Assembly: GCA_029891385.1 (NCBI GenBank)
Contig: CM057224.1
Span: 29,343,005-29,407,004, forward strand
Direction of reading: 5' to 3'
DNA from: Erythroxylum novogranatense
Lineage: Eukaryota; Streptophyta; Magnoliopsida; Malpighiales; Erythroxylaceae
Length of the DNA stretch: 64,000 bases
The position numbers and the translations under genes were made by a program. Each line of letters opens with the position of its first letter. The stretch's first letter is position 1. The notes below the pieces were generated by a model that did no database searches, was not told the origin of the DNA, and saw nothing but the letters and a program-made list of their open reading frames with translations. This document shows positions 36,698 through 49,801 of this stretch, piece after piece.

Positions 36698-37081
36698 CGT
36701 CCGAGGCTTATATTGTATGTCGAACTCTCTCATCTCAACCGCCCATTTTATTAACCACCCGGAGGTCTCAGATTTTTGGAGGCATTGCCTGAGAGGCTGA
36801 TCGGTCCACACCTCAATGGTATGGCTTTGAAAATACGGTCTCAGTTTTCGCGCCGCAGTTATCAAAGAAAGAGCTAATTTTTCTATGGGCGAGTACCGCG
36901 TTTCTGGCCCACTCAGTACCTTGCTGACATAATAGATCGAAAATTGCTCTTTACCATTCGATTGAACAACTGCTGATCGCCCTTCGTGACCGCCGATAAA
37001 TAATCAGGGTTTCTCCCTCAACGAGGCTCTGCAGGACAGGTGGGCTTGTCGACATCGCTTTTCAGTCCGGAAAGCTCTTTC
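36683..37081 (-). pseudogene. Gypsy RNase H of the Tat element (frameshifted)
   Basis: The C-terminal half is clear: IYYVSKVLSGPETRYSPIEKLALSLITAARKLRPYFQSHTIEVWTDQPLRQ, with the family's WTD motif. Upstream, DYLSAVTKGD lies in a different frame, showing at least one indel near 36960-37010, plus a TGA near 37020. It ends at the TAG before VLADF. Confidence 0.85.
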
Positions 37082-39121
37082 TCACTCCTTTGGCCACTGG
37101 AACTGGGTTACATCCGCTTTCCTTAAAATTTTGAAAAATGGGAGGCACTTGTCCCCCAATCTGGAAACGAATCTGCTCAGGGAAACTATCCGACCAATCA
37201 ATATCTGCACTTCTTTCAAGCATCGTGATGAAGGAATTTGGACGATGGCTTCGATCTTCTCTGGATTAGCTTCAATCCCTCGTTGAAAAATCATGAATCC
37301 CAGGAATTTTCCGGATGCCACACCGAAGACGCACTTTTCCGGGTTCAGTTTCATTAGAAATTTGTCAAGGGTCTGGAAGACTTCTTTTAGATCTCCCACG
37401 TGCTCTGCAGCCGTCTTACTTTTAACTACCATATCATCTACGTAAGCTTCAACAGACCGACCGATCTGTTTTTTGAAGACCTCCATAACGAGCCGCGGAT
37501 AAGTGGCCCTAGCATTCTTCAAGCTGAACGGTATTACTTGGCAACAATATGTGCCCTGTTCGATTATGAAGGCAGTCTTCTCTTCGTCTTCAAGGCTCAT
37601 CTGAATTTGATGGTAGCCCGAGAAAGCATCTAAGAAGCTGAGAAGTTCGTGTCCGGAGGTGGAGTCTACTAACTGGTCGATCTTGGGCAGGGGGAAACTG
37701 TCCTCTGGACATACCTTGTTCAGGTCGGTGAAGTCGATGCACATTCTCCACTTCCCGTTCTTCTTCCTTACCAACACCACATTGGCGAGCCATTCGGGGT
37801 ACTTGACTTCTCGAATGAATCCGGCTCCGAGCAGTTTCTCTATTTCTTTCTCGATCACCTCCTGTCGCTCCTTGCAGTGCCATCGCTTTTTTTGCCTAAC
37901 CGGCTTGTAATCTTGTCGATTACCAAGGGAATGTGAAGCGACCGATCGAGAAATTTCGAGCATATCGCTCGGTACCCAAGCGAAGACCGATCTGTTCTCC
38001 ACCAAGCAATCTGTGATTTCTTTAACCAAGTCCTTCTGAAGCTTGGAACCTAGATTTGTGAATTTGGAGCCATCTGCTTCATCCAATACGACCCGCTGCG
38101 TTTCTTCGACGGGATTCAATCTTTCTGTTTCTTCATCAGCTCTCACGTCAAGAGAGCTCGTCAATACCACCACCCCGTCTAATGTTTTTATCTCTACCAA
38201 ATAGCATTCTCTAGCGATTCTTTGTTGACCTCTAACAACACCAACTCCACGGGGCATTGGAAACTTCATCGCTTGGTAATAGGTGGAGACGACCGCTCTG
38301 AGGACGTTCTCGATAGCTCGTCCGATTATTGCATTGTATGCCCCTTGAAACTTCACGACTAAGAATTCAACGTCCCTCTCTATTTGACACGGCCTTTGCT
38401 CGAATTTCACTTTTAAGTAGACTCGGGCAAACGGGTAGGCTGAGGCTCTAGTTACCCCTTTGATAGGTCCGTCTATAGGCAGTAGCCGATCTTCGGGTAC
38501 CTCCATCTGCTTGAAGGCATCATAATACAACAGGTCGATCGAGCTGCCCGTATCAATCATTACCCACTTCACCTCGTTGCCGTCTATGTTCAGATTTACG
38601 ACAAGCGCGTCGTCATGAGGACAACTTACACCATCAAGGTCAGACCCGTCGAACGATATCATCCCGTCGTTCTCCCTCTTTCTTTTGATTGACGAGTCTT
38701 TGTCGACCTGCTTGGTGTATCTCTTTCTTCTTTTAGCAGTGGATCCCCCCGCTGTGTTTCCACCAAATATCATATTAATGACCCTCACCGGTCGATCATC
38801 TCGTTGCCCAACATCTCTGTCGACTCGCGCTCTAGATCGACCTCTCATTTCGCGTCGATCATTTGTATTGGCGCTCTGCCGCTCTCCACCGCTTCTATCA
38901 TTTCGCCTTTCATACTGCCGTCTATTGTCATGCCGACCGAGCTTATGCTCGTTATCTCGGTCGGTATTTTGCTCGTGCTTCACAAATCGGCTCAACCTTC
39001 CCCTTTGGATGAGGGATTTGATCTCTCTTTTCAACTGCCGGCAATGTTCCGTGTCATGACCGATGTCTTTGTGGAAATGGCAATATAAATCGGGGTTTCT
39101 ATCCTTGGAGGGAGTCTTCAT
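37082..39121 (-). pseudogene. Tat element gag tail, protease and reverse transcriptase
   Basis: A 679-codon open frame. It begins at the end of gag with a zinc-knuckle-like CHFHKDIGHDTEHC. Aspartic protease: VMIDTGSSIDLLYYDAF (about residues 190-206), followed by an IIGR motif. Reverse transcriptase: WLANVVLVRKKNGKWRMCIDFTDLNK, PLPKIDQLVD, LSFLDAFSGYHQI, then YVDDMVVKS with intact catalytic YVDD, KCVFGVASGKFLGF and the thumb. This is the longest uninterrupted part of the element. A one-base deletion just upstream (about 39118-39124) separates it from the rest of gag, and a TGA/TAG series ends it at 37082. No intact polyprotein remains. Confidence 0.92.
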
Positions 39122-40251
39122 CTTTTCGGGTTCTCGAATAGTTTCCCGTCCGCTCTCATGGCCGCGAGTACTTCTGCATATCGTCTGTTGAACGGGGTGA
39201 ACTCCTGTCGGTATCCCTGTCGATCGGTTGGTTTTCTCCAGTTCGACTGGTCTTTTTGTCGCTTGTGCGAACCACTCGCTCTGTCATTTGGCGAGCGATC
39301 ATCCGTCCGACGCTTCGTATTTCTCAACACTTTTTTGAGCTGAATGTACTTATCCGCCCTGTTTCTTATTTCCTGAATGGATTAGGGCTGATCGAGGGCT
39401 AACGACTTTTTAAACTCCTCATCCCTCGTGTTGTTCATAAGCGCTGCCAACATGGACGAGCAGGTGAGGTCAGGGACCTCGACCGCTTCATTATCAACCG
39501 AATGATGAATTCCGTAGGCTCGCTCCTCCTTGTGTCAATCGCATCACTTCCAAGGCCGCCTTCTGCGACCGCTTATTTGTGGGCGAATTGAGGAATAGCA
39601 ATCTAAAGTCCTCAAAGCACGAATACTGACTCGGAGGTAAGCTATCAACCACCGTCGAGCTCCCTTTTGAAAGGTCAGACAAAAGTCTTGACCGAATGGC
39701 GTCTGGAACGCAGCTGATTCATCATCGATTGGAAGTCTTGAGGTAATCCAGGTCGATCTTTCTAGTGTACTTTTCAAGCGCCGATATTTTAGTGCCGCAC
39801 CGGAGACTATCCAAGATTGCCGAGTAAAGGGAGAGTCAGATTGAAATGTCGAGCGATCTGGCTAGCTCATTTCGCATTGATCCGATCGTCCACGATTTTT
39901 CTAGGGCTTGGTAGGGTGACGATCGGTCGTCATCGCCGATCTGCCGTCTTGACGATCGCCACATTGTTAGCCGGTGAGATTGTAAAATTTGACGAATCAA
40001 CGGATCGGTACTTCCTCAATCTGCTGAGTAAGAGAGGCGTATCGGCGGAAGAGGATCTCAGATCCGATTAGTGTTGGAGATTCTGCCAGATTGAGTGCAG
40101 CATTATCCTCCAAAGCTATGCTATGTTCTTCTTGTTCCAAGTCTTGAGGTTGCAGTTGATCATTCGGGTCTGAAGATTCTGTGCGGGAAAGATGTGTAGG
40201 CGGCATGGTTGCAGGTAGTTGTAAACCTATCTTTTGTAACGCCAGAGCCAT
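39118..40251 (-). pseudogene. Tat element gag (frameshifted)
   Basis: From the plausible start MALALQKIGLQLPATMPP (40251) through CLTFQKGARRWLIAYL (KGARRW is the usual gag core motif), EAVEVPDLTCSSMLAALMN, DKYIQLKKVLRNTKRR and FTPFNRRYAEVLAAM. The pieces lie in at least three frames with TGA/TAA/TAG between them (about 39370-39400, 39480-39560, 39780-40000). The structural nucleocapsid role is inferred from position and motifs. Confidence 0.82.
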
Positions 40252-40321
40252 GACAATAACATCATCGAGTTACCGCCACCACCGACCGATCATGTGTTTA
40301 CGACGTAGACCACGATGTCGG
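40252..40321 (-). other. Tat element leader between PBS and gag
   Basis: Short untranslated leader with no features beyond its position. Confidence 0.5.
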
Positions 40322-40339
40322 GCCCCACGGTGGGCACCA
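40322..40339 (-). other. Primer binding site of the Tat element
   Basis: On the minus strand, two bases after the 5' LTR end (…AACCA), comes TGGTGCCCACCGTGGGGC. It starts with the TGG complementary to a tRNA CCA end and has the usual offset from the LTR. Which tRNA primes was not determined. Confidence 0.75.
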
Positions 40340-40341
40340 AT

Positions 40342-40767
40342 TGGTTCTGTCAGATTTTGGCGGAACTGTACGTTGCCATTTGGATCCATGGAGTTGGTTG
40401 GTTCTCGCAAGAGCTTCGACTTGAAGGTTCCTGCAAAACAATAAAGGCACGTCGGGGGTTGTTTTCCGATAAGCCCCTCTGACGCTCAAGTCAGTCTTTT
40501 TGTGGTGAAGGTGAGATTGTTGTATGCCGAGAAAACTAGGTTATAATCACGTACCTCTGTTATAGTAGAGTTATACCTTATATATGAAGCAATAGCTAGA
40601 TTTAAGTCTTTACATATGCATGAAAGACTCTTACATGCGGATGGGACAAGGAGATCGTTGATTGGACTTGGACTTGCATATAAGTACTGATCGATTTTTG
40701 AAGAACAGATCGATTGATCACTCGGTCGTTATGATTGTGTGAAGCTCAAAGACGACCAATTCGATCA
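40342..40767 (-). repeat. 5' LTR of the Tat element
   Basis: Plus-strand limits are TGGTTCTGTCAG and TTCGATCA, followed by the TSD CACTC. Same length as the 3' LTR. It should contain the promoter, but no TATA box was assigned with confidence. Confidence 0.92.
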
Positions 40768-40772
40768 CACTC

Positions 40773-42792
40773 TATGCTTATTGAAGAATTCATGATATTT
40801 TTCCTAGATTTATTTATTTTTCTCTAAGAAGCCTTTTATCTTTGTTTTTTAAAAGTCATCTTGCAAAACCCTTTTCTCTTTAAAAATAGAAATACTAGCA
40901 AGCATGACGAGGAACTCTTTTCGATGGTATCATGCATTCCTTTAAGAATCTTACATATATTGTTAAAAGTGTACACTACTCTTCTAGCGGAGATCAAAGT
41001 GAAGCGAAGTTAATGTTTTTTTGAGTCCCAATAAAATATGAACTGCCGAAATTGATGTATTTCAAATAAGACAAAGTGACGCTGTAACCATACCTATGTC
41101 TGGTTTGATATGTTGGATGGTAAGTAAATTTAATCTTGATAGGTATAAGAAATATGACAATTTGAAATTTAGAAAATTCAGTTTAGAAGTGGCTTGATCC
41201 ATTTTTATTTTATGCTCGAAAAATGAAGACTTTATTAAAATTCTCCTTTATTAAAATATAAACTTGCTTTCGACTAATCTGAGGAGTATGAAGTTGGGAG
41301 ATTTGCCGACATTTTAACTAACTAACTATTTTATAAATAATCGCAAATTGTGTATAATGGTGATTGTTTAACTGTAAGATGATTGCGTTACTGTAGCTAA
41401 GGTTAAGTGAGATCATTAATAGGAATAAAAAATCAGTAGCAACTATACGAATCTACTCATTAGGAAAGATTGGCAACAAACAACCCATACCTTTCAGCTG
41501 TTAGGGGTATGATTTTTCTTTCGTCAAATTTTCTTTTTCAGAAGGGCTATAGCTAAAACTTTAGTTCACCGAAACCTTATCCGTTTGTGAAGAGATCACC
41601 AGTTAGCTTCGTGGGTCCTTTGAGAGCGAGCCTATCCTTCTGTCTTCTTTGCTACGACTAGTTTTCGAGGTGGTTTGTCGGCAAATAATTAACAAACTCA
41701 AAATTAATTTAATTTTTTAATTATAGTTTAAATTTTGAAAAATAAAAATAAAATGTTAAATTCTAACCCAAAAATTAATAAAATGCTCATTTTTTTATTT
41801 TTTAATTCTACTTCGATATTATTTATTGTTATCTCTCAGACCTCAATTGTCATCTTTTTATTTTCTATTTGTTTTTTTAACATCTCAAACTACTATCGTA
41901 TTATAATATATTGTATTAATTTTAGTTCATTTTTTGATGTCTTTAGTGTGAGAGTGTCAGAGTTGCGTAATCTGAAAATTAAAGGATAAGATCATCCAGA
42001 GAACAAGAAAGGAAAAAATTGAAATCAAAACGTAAAGACATTGGAATTTCGTAATCTGATTCAAATCATTTTTAAACAATGACGTTGTTTCATTAATCTT
42101 TATATGTTGTGTTAATTTTGACTTACAAATAATACTACCGTCTGCCGAGCAACATGAAACGGTTTTTTACATCCGCTGCAACAATTTGGCGATTGGCGTT
42201 ACAATTCCATTTGGTTGAATACTTTCGTTTGGTTGGCTTGCCATTATTTTATTGGGGCTGTTCACTTCCCTAATCACTCGACTCAAATAGAACAACTAAT
42301 TAAAATTTTTAATTGAGGATCCCTTTTATTCATTTAAAAGGACGAAAGGTTATTTGGTTAAATAAAACTAAAATATAAATTATGTTAATTAAATAAATTT
42401 ATTCAATTTCTTATGTAATATTTATTAACAAAATTATCTTTTTTATTGAAACAAATAATTTAAAATTTAAAATTTTGTTTATAAATTAATATTTATTTAA
42501 ATAGATTTTAACTATTAAATCAAGTTTTATTTGAAATTTATATATTTTCAAAATATTTTAAATTTAACAATTATTAAATTAAATTATTAAGTAAAAATAA
42601 AATTATTCATAATTATTATTAATGATTAATTTTAATTAATTGGACATATAATATTAAATTAAATTATTCATATTTTTATTGACAATAGATCAGATTATAA
42701 AAATAGAAACTATTTCTTATGGTATTTATAACTTTTAAAAGCAGGAAGAAATTAAAATTAAAAATTAAATCAAAAAGAGTTTAAAAATTAAA
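40773..42792. other. AT-rich flank, possibly more pararetrovirus then intergenic
   Basis: 40773-41250 continues the sequence into which the Tat element inserted and may be pararetroviral on the minus strand, but only stop-riddled frames are visible. 41250-42792 is AT-rich (42320-42770 extremely so), with no gene or element I can name. A small GC-richer patch lies at 41560-41670. Confidence 0.35.
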
Positions 42793-43555
42793 AATTCCAG
42801 TCCACGTGGGTCAGTGTTGCTGACACCGATCCTCGTGGGTCCCTCATGTGGACCAGCGTAGGGAAGTAAGTCTCTTCTGGATAACAAGTGTCCCTCCTCA
42901 AGCACGTTGATTAAATTTTGCATATATCCTACGGTCACTAACCACATTCTAGCGTGCTTACGTGTCAACACCCAAAACTGAGACCCAATCCTAAAATCCC
43001 TAAACTTCACCTCCGGTAGCATAGCGGTCGAACCACGCGCTGCCCATCTGCCATATGCTCCACTCTCATTTTTCAATATCTCTACGAAGCTCTTCTGGCT
43101 CTTAGTTAGAAATCTGTACGTGAAATTAAACGAACGCAAGGGAATGCAGGATGGGGAAATGAGAGCGAACATGGAGTTTGCCTTGTCGTCGAGGAGAGCG
43201 TGTGCTAGTAAACGACGAGCCGCTGAGCTTAGAGAAGGCGTGAACCGTTGAGCTGGTTCGGAGAGAAAAACACGGTCAGCGAAAGCACCGGAGAAAGGCG
43301 GATTGTACATGTACCTAGGATCCGCGTGGACATATATGTTAAAGAGGTGTCTCTGAGCTTGGTTAAAGTAGAGCTCCCAGAGTGGAGCTAATGGGAGAGG
43401 AGTAGTAGTGAGAAACAAGAAAGCTACTTTCTTTGGAGATGAAGGTTTTGGATTGACTTGGGAAGCTAGTTGGAGAAGTGACCCGTCGTCTCCAGGATGC
43501 AATGTTTGGGTCTGGGTCTGGGAAGGCGGCGGCGAAGGAATGCGGTTTCTGATGG
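42793..43555 (-). pseudogene. GT14-family glycosyltransferase pseudogene (copy 1)
   Basis: Matches codons about 52-302 of the intact copy at 51848-52987. The first ~50 codons, including start codon and membrane anchor, are gone: an about 260-bp deletion joins 43555 directly to sequence that lies upstream of the gene in copy 2. The last ~76 codons are lost at the duplication breakpoint (42793). Two single-base deletions (near 42950 after LTRKHA, and near 42905) shift the frame. It retains AFLFLTTTPLPLAPLWELYF and ALISPSCIPLRSFNF unchanged, so decay is recent or partial. Confidence 0.9.
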
Positions 43556-43639
43556 TTCATATGGTTCTGCCCGTTTCCGTTATGGACTTATGGGTCTCAG
43601 TCTCAGCTTGAAAAACGGCGTCCGAGGCTCACGTGTGTA

Positions 43640-44655
43640 ATGATATGAGTTCCGTTCCGTTCGGCCGATCGTCGGAACGTTCCGCATCGCCGGAAAACGG
43701 TGCGGAACGGACATAAAATCTGGGGATGAATTCGGTTGATGCACGGCGAATTCGGCAGATCTGCGGTCGGTCATGCCGTATTCAAAATATCGGTCAAATA
43801 CCGCCAAGATCTTAAATTTTAAAAATTAGGGTTTTTTGCAAAATTTTTCAAACTTTTAAATTTTCCTCCTCTCTCCTACCTCTCCTTCCCCTTTTTTTAG
43901 TTTTAAAATAATAATAAATATTTTATTACTAATAATAATTATAAATTAAATAAAACTTTAAAGTAAATTATTTTAGTTTTATTACCAATAAATTATTTTT
44001 ATTTTTATTACTAATAAATTATTTTTTAAAATTTATTTTAACATTTTATATAATATTTATTAATAAATATTAATAAATTAGTTTATAAATAATAATTTTA
44101 AAATTATTACTTATAAACTAATATTTATTTTATATATTTTCAATTATTAAATTAAAATTTATATATTTTGAAATTAATTATATTTATTAATAATTATTAA
44201 ATAATCTACAATATGACAATGGACTATTTTATAATTTTTTAAAAAAGAGACAATGTTATAAATTTAAAAATATTTTTGTATTATTGTAATATTTTAAATA
44301 CTTTGTATTATTCTTAATTTTATAATTGTATGATGATAATTGTTTTTATTTATATTAATTGTGGTTATTATTTATATGTAAAATATTTAAAATTATTGTT
44401 ATTTCATAATAATTGTCATTATTATTTATTATTAAGATTTTTGAAAGCATGATTGATGTAAATAAGAACTAAGAAATATACAAGATAACCAGTATAATAT
44501 AACAATATAATTATTTTGCAATTCTTAAAATTTTAGGACTATTTCATAAATTTAAAAATTTCCGAAATCGGTTGATCCTGATCAACCTAGACTTAGACAG
44601 CCTGCTTCAGAGCTTCAATCCCAGATCGAACCCAGACGCAGATTCATAACATTCC
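43640..44655 (+). mobile_element. Non-autonomous hAT derivative, about 1.0 kb
   Basis: Present in duplication unit 1 and absent from unit 2, where GCTCACATGTG runs on to CAAAGTCATTATTC. The left end is TAATGATATGAGTT; the right end, inverted, is GAATGTTATGAATCT: imperfect TIRs like those of the hAT at 9402-14919. Its right 380 bp aligns closely with 14530-14870. No transposase. A clean 8-bp TSD was not found, probably because of a small flanking deletion. Confidence 0.78.
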
Positions 44656-45729
44656 TCAAAGTCGTTATTCTTTTGTTCATGGGAAAAGACACCCGAATTT
44701 AATCCAATAATTTAGTAAGTTAAAGCGGTACGTGGTTGATTAACCAAATCGGAAGCATCTCAACCTTCTCTAAATTTCTATTGATCAACTAAATCGGAAT
44801 CATCTCAACCTTCTCCAAATTTCTATTTTTATGCTGTCGCTGGCTTGGCAAAGTACATGAATGTATAGAGCAGGGACCCGATTAATTAGGTAATCAGAAG
44901 AAGATGGTCATTCGTGACCACGAGGTCTAAGTCGGCATTATTTTTTAATAAATGTATAAATATATGTGTGTACTACGCAAATCATTAAATTTCTATTTAT
45001 AAAAAATAATATTAAAACTTAATTCATTTTCTTTAACAAGATAACAAGATAATTCGAATGTCCTTAAATCTTTAGACTCATTATTTTTTTTGACACTTAT
45101 ATAACAAGATAATTGGTGCAAGAAACTACATCATATTCAAATAAACTTATATACAATTAAAACATCATATTTTAACCCAGAATTTGTTCATATATAATTC
45201 ATTTTATTCATATATCACTTTCGAACAGGGGGACTTCTCTTAAGAATTTTTGTCATCTTCTCCTCATAAGTCGATCTATCTATATCAGACTAGCTCTCCC
45301 TCAACTTATAGCTCATGCGAAATCATTTGAGTCACTCTGACCCAAATCTATGAATCTTTATTCAACAAACTTCACCAACCTAGATTTGATACCAATGAAG
45401 GGTTATGTGGGAGTTTGGGGAGAAATTAGAACGGATCCAAATGAGCCCAGATACAACTAAAATATCATATCTCAACCCAAAATCTTAAGGTACTGGGTTA
45501 TGAGTCTTATCTTTGTATATAATTCACTTTATTCATGTAACATCTCACTCTCATAGAGTATATTCCTGAACAAACCATTGATATTTGAGATCATACTCTA
45601 CGAGGTGGCATTCTATGCAGTCAGTCGATCATACTCAACTCAAAATTTTAGGCATATCACACGCATATGGCCAAAAAATTGATAAATTAACTTTCGGCCC
45701 ATTTTATTCATAACAATCTCAGTTATAAA

Positions 45730-48602
45730 TGTCACAACCCATAAACGCATCATCATAAATTCTAGTGACCATCTGAGTCAAATACAAATACAAAATGTGT
45801 TTCATCAAATTGTTATTACAACAAAAATTCATTTATACAATAAATAATACTTTGAAATATAATGTTTAATACTAAAAATAACAGAAATTATATGCAGACG
45901 CTAACTAATCCTGACATCTAACTCTTATTCAAATGCAGTGGTTAGACTCTAATTAGTTTAATTGGGTATCCCTTGAACCTGAAAGACAATGTTGCAAATT
46001 TTAGGTGAGTTTTACAAACTCAGTGAGTACATCATCCTTGATGGCTCACTCATGTCACATAATATAAATAGTTCATATTCACTTTGTAGATAGATATCAA
46101 CGCATATAACATATCACTTCATTAATTCATCATGTGGCATTAAATACACTTTATTCACTTATTTCATATATCACATTCGAAACAATTCAAACAATACAAT
46201 TCAGTCATTTCAACATATATATCAATTATATATGCAATGCTTATGAGACTCACTTTTGATTATTACGTTGTTGTGACAAAGTGCTTATAATTGTCCCGTA
46301 TCTATTATGGATATCGCGCTCATTAATAAATGTCCCGTATCCGTTGGAGATACCGAGCTCATTATACATAGTGAGCTTTTGGTTCTCAATCACATTATGA
46401 GCTTTAAGCTCTTTTTTGGTGGCTACTCCGGTCACAATTGTCATTATCTGTTTATGCATTCATGTAATGTAATGCATTAAATGACATAAGATCAATCAGT
46501 CACTTTATTTCACTTTACACATTCACTTTCACATGTCATCGAACCTAAGTATGACATTCAACAGTTATGTTGAGAATCACTTACTCCCTGCTCATCCACA
46601 TTCAATAAAGCACTTGTAATAAGTTCACATTTATCAAACTCCTTGGACTATTAGTGTCCAGAATTAACACATTCACATTTATATCAATAATAATTTAGTA
46701 CAAACGTTTAAGCAAAATAACTAATTAAGAGGAGACCATCCAGGTCAACTTACAGTACACTCCAGGCTAGCATTTACTTCCAAGATCCAGAAACGTTTGG
46801 AAGCTAACATTCTATCCTATGTATCCATATCATACAATACACACATTGCACACACATTACTAATTGCACAATCACATAAATATTCAATCATATACATATG
46901 TATATGTGTTATGTATAATGCATGCTCAATTTGACTATTCTAGATATGTTTCCTTTATTCACATCTCATGATCATTCATACTTCAAAACTCATATATGTC
47001 TACTTTGAACTTAGGTTTACACCTCAATAACAATTTATTATAAGTTTATTACTTATTCATGCACTAAGGTTCATAGCTCAATACACTTGATTATTATAAT
47101 ATTATCAATCAATCATTCACCAATGTTATTCTAAGATTATATATGATCACGTAATATGCAAACTCTCATTCATTCTTACTTGATACACTTTACTCATCTC
47201 CTCACAATCGTATTAGCATTTCTAAGAACACTTTTTATACCATTAACAACTTATAACTTCCAAATTGAGATACATTCATATCAAGTCAATCCATTTTTCA
47301 ATTCTAATGTCAATCAACATCCTAAACTCATCAAGCACTTAACCACTTACTTAAGCAACCATATAGGTTCATTTCAAACCTCTGTTAAGTACAAAACACC
47401 AAGGTAAGTAAGAAGACAACACTGCATGATTGTGCAACTCCCTGATAATTCCTCTCTGTCACGATCATGCTTGTGCAAGATCGTGCAATTACCTTTATGA
47501 GGTATTTGGGCAATAAATTGTTCTAAAAAATGTTCCTATATGTTTTAAGTTTCTAATGACATCAATTTCATGCAATTTGGTTCATTATTCTACAAGTTAT
47601 ACCCAAAATACAATAAACTGTTCTCACACCACGATAACACATCATATTTAACTTCAAGCTAAATTTTGAAACCCTTAAAGATAGAATTAAAATTTCCTTT
47701 ATGAAAATTATATCCACATGTCTTTAGTGTAATTAGGATTAAAATCACCCCATTTGGAAATATAAAGATCAAGATATGACTAAAATACAAAGGTATGTTC
47801 CATGAAAACACTACAGCTAACATACTCCAACAATTCTTCTTTCACTTTTCTAGATTTTCAACTCGTATATGTTACATTCAAACCACATTATGCATAGTTC
47901 ATCAAACTTTACATCATTTCCTCGTCATTCTCACCTCAATTTTTAAGTTAATAACATCTATAAACAAATCATAAACTATTATTTATTATTTACACAAAAA
48001 TAGGACATGATGTATCCATTTGTTCATCAACATCCATCACTCTTCAAACACAATAATCACAATCAATCCATCCCTAAATAATCATCATAAATTCTTCTAT
48101 TAAACAAATCATGAATAAAATTAACACACTAAAATTTAGAACATAAATCTCTTTATAGTTACACCCACGTTAAAGTATATATGAAGCTCCATGATCATGG
48201 TCATCAAATCTCAAATCATTCATCATATTTGATTCATTTGCAACTACCCATGAAGATCAAACTATAACTTACTTGATAAAACTCCAAACTCTTCAAAATC
48301 ACATGAAACCTAGCTTTCCATGGCTCACACGATCATTAATATAGAGGTGGATAGATTAGGTTTTTAGCAACAAGATGAAGAGAAGATCTTGTAGAAATAA
48401 AGTGAAGGATAGCAAGAAATCAACGTGATGAGGGTGAGAGTGAGATGGTCGTGAGTGAAGAAAATGAAAGAGATGAAGAAGAGAGCAAATGGTAATCGTG
48501 AAAGACAAAAACATGATGGCCTTTCAAATTAAAATAACGTGGGGTGGGTTTAAAGCATAGGTAAACGATTGCTTGGTGGGTTTCATGACATAAGTCATGA
48601 CA
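45730..48602 (-). mobile_element. Long LTR remnant in unit 1
   Basis: On the minus strand it starts TGTCATGACTTATGTC at 48602 and ends GGGTTGTGACA at 45730 (TG...CA). A degraded purine tract TTATGTGGTAAG precedes the start. The same LTR is at 54423-57285, and a diverged relative is at 19151-20673. No ORF. 46250-46459 contains short tandem words with TATCCGTTGGAGATACCGAGCTC. No matching TSD was found, so this is an LTR with part of an internal region, not a clean solo LTR. Confidence 0.6.
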
Positions 48603-49801
48603 CTTACCACATAATAAATCAATTTAACATCTTTTAATAATGGTACTTAATACCATTTAATCTCTAGTCTATTTGTCACCCAATTTCTAATCCAATTGTT
48701 ACCCAGTTTTTATTGCCACATTCTTAACAAATCCTAACTTTGTTTAAGGGTGTAAAAGCATGATTAAAATGAAAATAAAGATAAACAAAAATTAAACAAT
48801 CAAGTAGGGGTTGAATGAAAATAAAATTCTGAAATTATCACAAGTAAATCGAAATGGAGCACAACCACTTAATAATTGAGATATCGCAACAAGACAAGAT
48901 CAAAGAATTATGAGAAGGGGGCTTTATCCTATCATCAAATGCTAATATGATTACTTTTAAGTTAATTTGGTATCATTCCTAGACTTTCGAAGGGTTGATT
49001 ACTCTCTCTAGTTATAATCATTAAACCCTAAATCATAAATCCTAATTGAGTTATGAAATTTGCAATCTCTTAATTAACAAAAAGCCCACACATCCAATTA
49101 GATCTTAAGCCCTTTAATAAACTATTGGGCCTCACATGAGATCTCTCTTCGTGTAAATTATCGATTTGATTATTTGTGTGATCTATTAGATTGTTTAACT
49201 CTAATTACCTAATTTAATTATTTTACTATCAGTTCACTCTCTCAGTTTGTTACCAATACATGCATGTACAACAAATAATCACAGCACCCAATGTATTAAC
49301 ATCAAAAGAAATCACATTAATATTGATTTAAGAACAAATCCTTATAAGGAGTTTAGAACATCATTAACAACATGTTCAACATTCTTAAACCCAAGTCACA
49401 CATCAAGATGAAGTAATAAACATGAGAAAGTAGGAAAGAACTTGAAATGGTTGGGTTGGAGTGGTTGGACAACAATTGCAGATGCTCCTCTCCCCTTCTC
49501 TCCTTCTTATTTCTTCCTTGTATTCTCTCTTAAGTGACAAATGGAGGCATGAAAAATTAAGATTTTTAGCCCTCTCTGTATTCTTTTCTATTTAAGGTAA
49601 AATCTAGGTTTTATTTGGGCCTAAAAAGTCCGAAATAACTCTGTAAAGTTGAGTTTTCAAAGATGATCCGCATTTACTATCGCACAGGCCATAATCATGA
49701 CCTATCCATTTTACTCGTGGGCCTGGATCTTTCACCAGGCTTCCTTCAAATCTTCTTTATTCTTCGATATTTGTTCTGAGAAACTAACAAACACATAAAG
49801 A
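48603..49801. other. Non-coding tail of unit 1
   Basis: AT-rich, collinear with 57286-58497, probably internal retroelement sequence followed by host DNA. No gene seen. Ends at the copia LTR. Confidence 0.5.

Larger units (their letters stand above)
26197..40767 (-). mobile_element. Ty3/gypsy retrotransposon of the Tat lineage, full length, dead
   Basis: Two LTRs of equal length (426 bp) bound it, with TSD CACTC at 26192-26196 and 40768-40772. The element reads on the minus strand: 5' LTR 40342-40767, PBS, gag, PR-RT, gypsy RNase H, a second (archaeal-type) RNase H, integrase, a 64-bp tandem array, an antisense ORF, PPT and 3' LTR 26197-26622. The second RNase H and the antisense ORF between pol and the 3' LTR are hallmarks of the Tat/Ogre/Retand group. 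A 4540-bp solo LTR is nested in it, so its own length is about 10.0 kb. Frameshifts and TAG stops break gag, pol and the antisense ORF. Confidence 0.92.
42793..49800. repeat. Segmental duplication unit 1
   Basis: Aligns with 52075-58496. Order: truncated glycosyltransferase pseudogene, 1 kb hAT derivative (only in this unit), a shared GAAGCATCTCAACCTTC block, a long LTR remnant, then AT-rich sequence ending ...CTAACAAACACATAAAG at 49800. Identity is high by eye (well above 90 percent in most blocks). The left breakpoint cuts the gene's 3' end. Confidence 0.88.

Noticed and set aside
35269..36754. Plus-strand ORFs of 60-147 codons over the Tat pol region
   Set aside because: They oppose clear integrase and RNase H frames on the minus strand and have no motifs.
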